A stretch of DNA of 64,000 bases from Parvularcula oceani (lineage in GTDB: Bacteria; Pseudomonadota; Alphaproteobacteria; Caulobacterales; Parvularculaceae): assembly GCF_000733125.1 (NCBI RefSeq), contig NZ_JPHU01000001.1:434001-498000 (forward strand). Reading direction: 5' to 3'. The position numbers and the translations under genes are program-made. The notes beneath the pieces are model-generated. The model saw nothing but the letters and a program-made list of their open reading frames with translations, ran no database searches and was not told where the DNA came from. Shown here piece after piece: positions 62,547 to 64,000 of this stretch (the first letter of the stretch is position 1; each line of letters starts with the position of its first letter).

Positions 62547-64000
62547 GAGCCGAACCCGCGCAAGGCGGCATTCTGATCGTCGGGGCCGGCCTCGCCGGCC
62601 TCTACACGGCGCTCAAACTCGCTCCGCACCCCGTCACCCTCGTCACCGCAGGGCATTTGGGCGCGGGCGGCAGCTCGGTCTGGGCGCAAGGCGGGCTCGC
62701 CGCGGCCGTCGGGGCGGATGACAGTCCCGAAGAGCATCTCGCCGACACGATCGCCGCGGGCGCCGGCCTCGTCGACGAAGAGGCGGCGCGCATCCTCTGC
62801 ACCGAAGGCCCCGCGCGCATCGACGACCTCCTCTCCCTCGGCGTGCCCTTCGACCGGGAAGAGGACGGCACGCTGAGGCTCGGCCGCGAAGCGGCGCATG
62901 GGCGAAACCGCATCGTCCATGTCGGCGGCGACGAAGCGGGCGCCACGATCATGCGCGTGCTGACGGAGAAGGCGCGGCAGACGCCCTCCATCACCGTGCG
63001 CGAGCGCTGCATCGCCTATGAGCTCCTGACCGAGGACGGCGCGGTTACGGGCGCGGCCTGCTGGGACGCCGAGGCGGGTGAGGCGCTGGCGATCCCAGCC
63101 CATGAGACCGTCCTCGCGACCGGCGGCACAGGCGGCCTCTTCGCCGTAACCACCAATCCCCTCCACGCACAGGGCCACGGCCTGACCCTGGCTTACGAGG
63201 CGGGCGCGACCTTGCGCGATCTCGAATTCGTCCAGTTCCACCCCACCGGCATCGATATCGGCCGCGACCCCGCCCCGCTCGCCACCGAGGCGCTGCGCGG
63301 CGAGGGTGCCGTCCTTCGCGACGTGCATGGCCGCCGCTTCATGCCGGAGCTGCATCCGGATGCCGAGCTCGCTCCGCGCGATGTCGTCGCCCGCGGCGTG
63401 GCGCTCGCGATCAAGACGACCGGCGGCGCCTTCCTGGATGCGAGAGAAGCCATTGGCGCCCGCTTCCCGAAAGCCTTCCCCACCGTCTTCGAGGCCTGCC
63501 GCGAAGGCGGAATCGACCCGCGGGTCAAGCCCATTCCCATCGCCCCCGCCGCGCATTATCACATGGGCGGCGTGCTGACGGACACCGATGGCCGCGCCGA
63601 CATCCCCGGCCTCTGGGCGGTGGGCGAGACGGCCAGCACCGGCGTCCACGGTGCGAACCGCCTCGCATCGAACTCGCTTCTCGAAGCGCTCGTCTTCGGC
63701 GCCAGAGCCGCCCGTGCCCTGCCGCGCAATGGCGCGAAGGAAGACGGTACCGCCGCCGAACCGGCCCTGCCTGCGCGCCCTGCGGCGAACCTCGCCCCTT
63801 TGCGCCGCGCCATGTCGGATAGCTGCGGGTTGTTACGTGACGAGGCCGGGCTGACCGCTCTTCTTTCGCAGATCGAGGGCGATAGGGCGAAAACGTTGGG
63901 CGGCGCGCTCGCCCGCACCGCCGCCCGTCTCGTCGCCGAGGCGGCGCTCGCACGGCGCGAAAGCCGCGGCGCCCATCAGCGTACCGACTTCCCGGACCAG
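62543..64000 (+). CDS. nadB: L-aspartate oxidase NadB (3' end outside window)
   Basis: 486 codons from ATG 62543 (GGAGGATGAG upstream) run to the window end without a stop; full NadB is usually ~510-540 residues. The FAD site ILIVGAGLAGLYTALKLAP is at residue ~10, the flavin loop SSVWAQGGLAAAVG at ~45, FVQFHPTGID at ~230 and the late HGANRLASNSLLEALVFGA at ~370, all diagnostic of the NadB/succinate dehydrogenase flavoprotein family. It oxidises L-aspartate to iminoaspartate, the NadA substrate. The start overlaps the preceding unknown gene by four bases. Confidence 0.95.
   Translation, partial: MRAEPAQGGILIVGAGLAGLYTALKLAPHPVTLVTAGHLGAGGSSVWAQGGLAAAVGADDSPEEHLADTIAAGAGLVDEEAARILCTEGPARIDDLLSLGVPFDREEDGTLRLGREAAHGRNRIVHVGGDEAGATIMRVLTEKARQTPSITVRERCIAYELLTEDGAVTGAACWDAEAGEALAIPAHETVLATGGTGGLFAVTTNPLHAQGHGLTLAYEAGATLRDLEFVQFHPTGIDIGRDPAPLATEALRGEGAVLRDVHGRRFMPELHPDAELAPRDVVARGVALAIKTTGGAFLDAREAIGARFPKAFPTVFEACREGGIDPRVKPIPIAPAAHYHMGGVLTDTDGRADIPGLWAVGETASTGVHGANRLASNSLLEALVFGARAARALPRNGAKEDGTAAEPALPARPAANLAPLRRAMSDSCGLLRDEAGLTALLSQIEGDRAKTLGGALARTAARLVAEAALARRESRGAHQRTDFPDQ

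Noticed and set aside
1-64000. Mobile elements, CRISPR arrays, tRNA, rRNA and riboswitches
   Set aside because: No transposase or integrase, regular spacer repeats, cloverleaf sequence or known riboswitch core was seen; a covariance-model search would be needed to exclude small RNAs.

Overview
The window is GC-rich (roughly 68-70% by eye), densely coded chromosomal DNA with no tRNA, rRNA, CRISPR array or insertion sequence that I can see. It looks like an alphaproteobacterium of the Caulobacterales/Parvularculales/Sphingomonadales kind. The evidence is the trkA-trkH-hfq-hflX order, a SapC-family protein, a complete type II secretion operon beside a TonB-dependent receptor, an alphaproteobacterial-type family-4 uracil-DNA glycosylase, and a LacI-type operator of the TGxxAGCGCTxxCA form. 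The exact genus cannot be told from this sequence.

Layout. 1-5.5 kb: a peptide-scavenging block of two amidohydrolases (one cut by the window edge, one frameshifted), an NSS sodium symporter and an exported DUF885 metallopeptidase. 5.7-9.6 kb: the four-gene Anbu cluster (circularly permuted ATP-grasp, alpha-E protein, transglutaminase-like protease, Anbu proteasome-like hydrolase). 9.7-14 kb: a frameshifted FMN-dependent alpha-hydroxy-acid oxidase, a GFA protein, an S10 serine carboxypeptidase and a SapC protein. 14.2-18.9 kb: an unusual GH3 glycosidase fused to an SMP-30/gluconolactonase, followed by a GntP gluconate permease, behind a LacI-type operator. 18.9-24.7 kb: two glycosyltransferases around an unrecognised beta-propeller protein, an alkaline phosphatase and a PEP-CTERM-like sorted protein. 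24.7-29.3 kb: hflX, hfq, trkH and trkA. 29.4-32.5 kb: a divergent MsrA, a LysM protein, a LOG-type phosphoribohydrolase and a cation diffusion facilitator.

32.5-50.2 kb: a type II secretion block. gspC-D-E-F-G-H-I-J-K-L-M is complete and collinear on the minus strand. Upstream on the same strand lie a TonB-dependent receptor and a 934-residue lipoprotein built from two tandem copies of a ~430-residue unit. The prepilin peptidase gene gspO diverges from the lipoprotein gene. I infer a secretion-plus-uptake system: T2SS could carry the lipoprotein to the cell surface, where it would work with the receptor.

50.2-58.6 kb: nitronate monooxygenase, a tandem pair of related lipoproteins, two small single-pass membrane proteins that resemble each other, ETF-ubiquinone oxidoreductase, an alpha/beta hydrolase, uracil-DNA glycosylase, a DUF2945 protein and a KAS III-like synthase. 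58.6-64 kb: a flavin reductase, an HD hydrolase and an NAD-synthesis locus. That locus holds an NrtR-type Nudix regulator, nadA and nadB (cut by the window end), with two clear palindromic operator candidates and an AT-richer gene of unknown function spliced between nadA and nadB.

The two gene-disrupting frameshifts (near 3390 and 10343) both lie in G/C homopolymer runs and may be sequencing errors.
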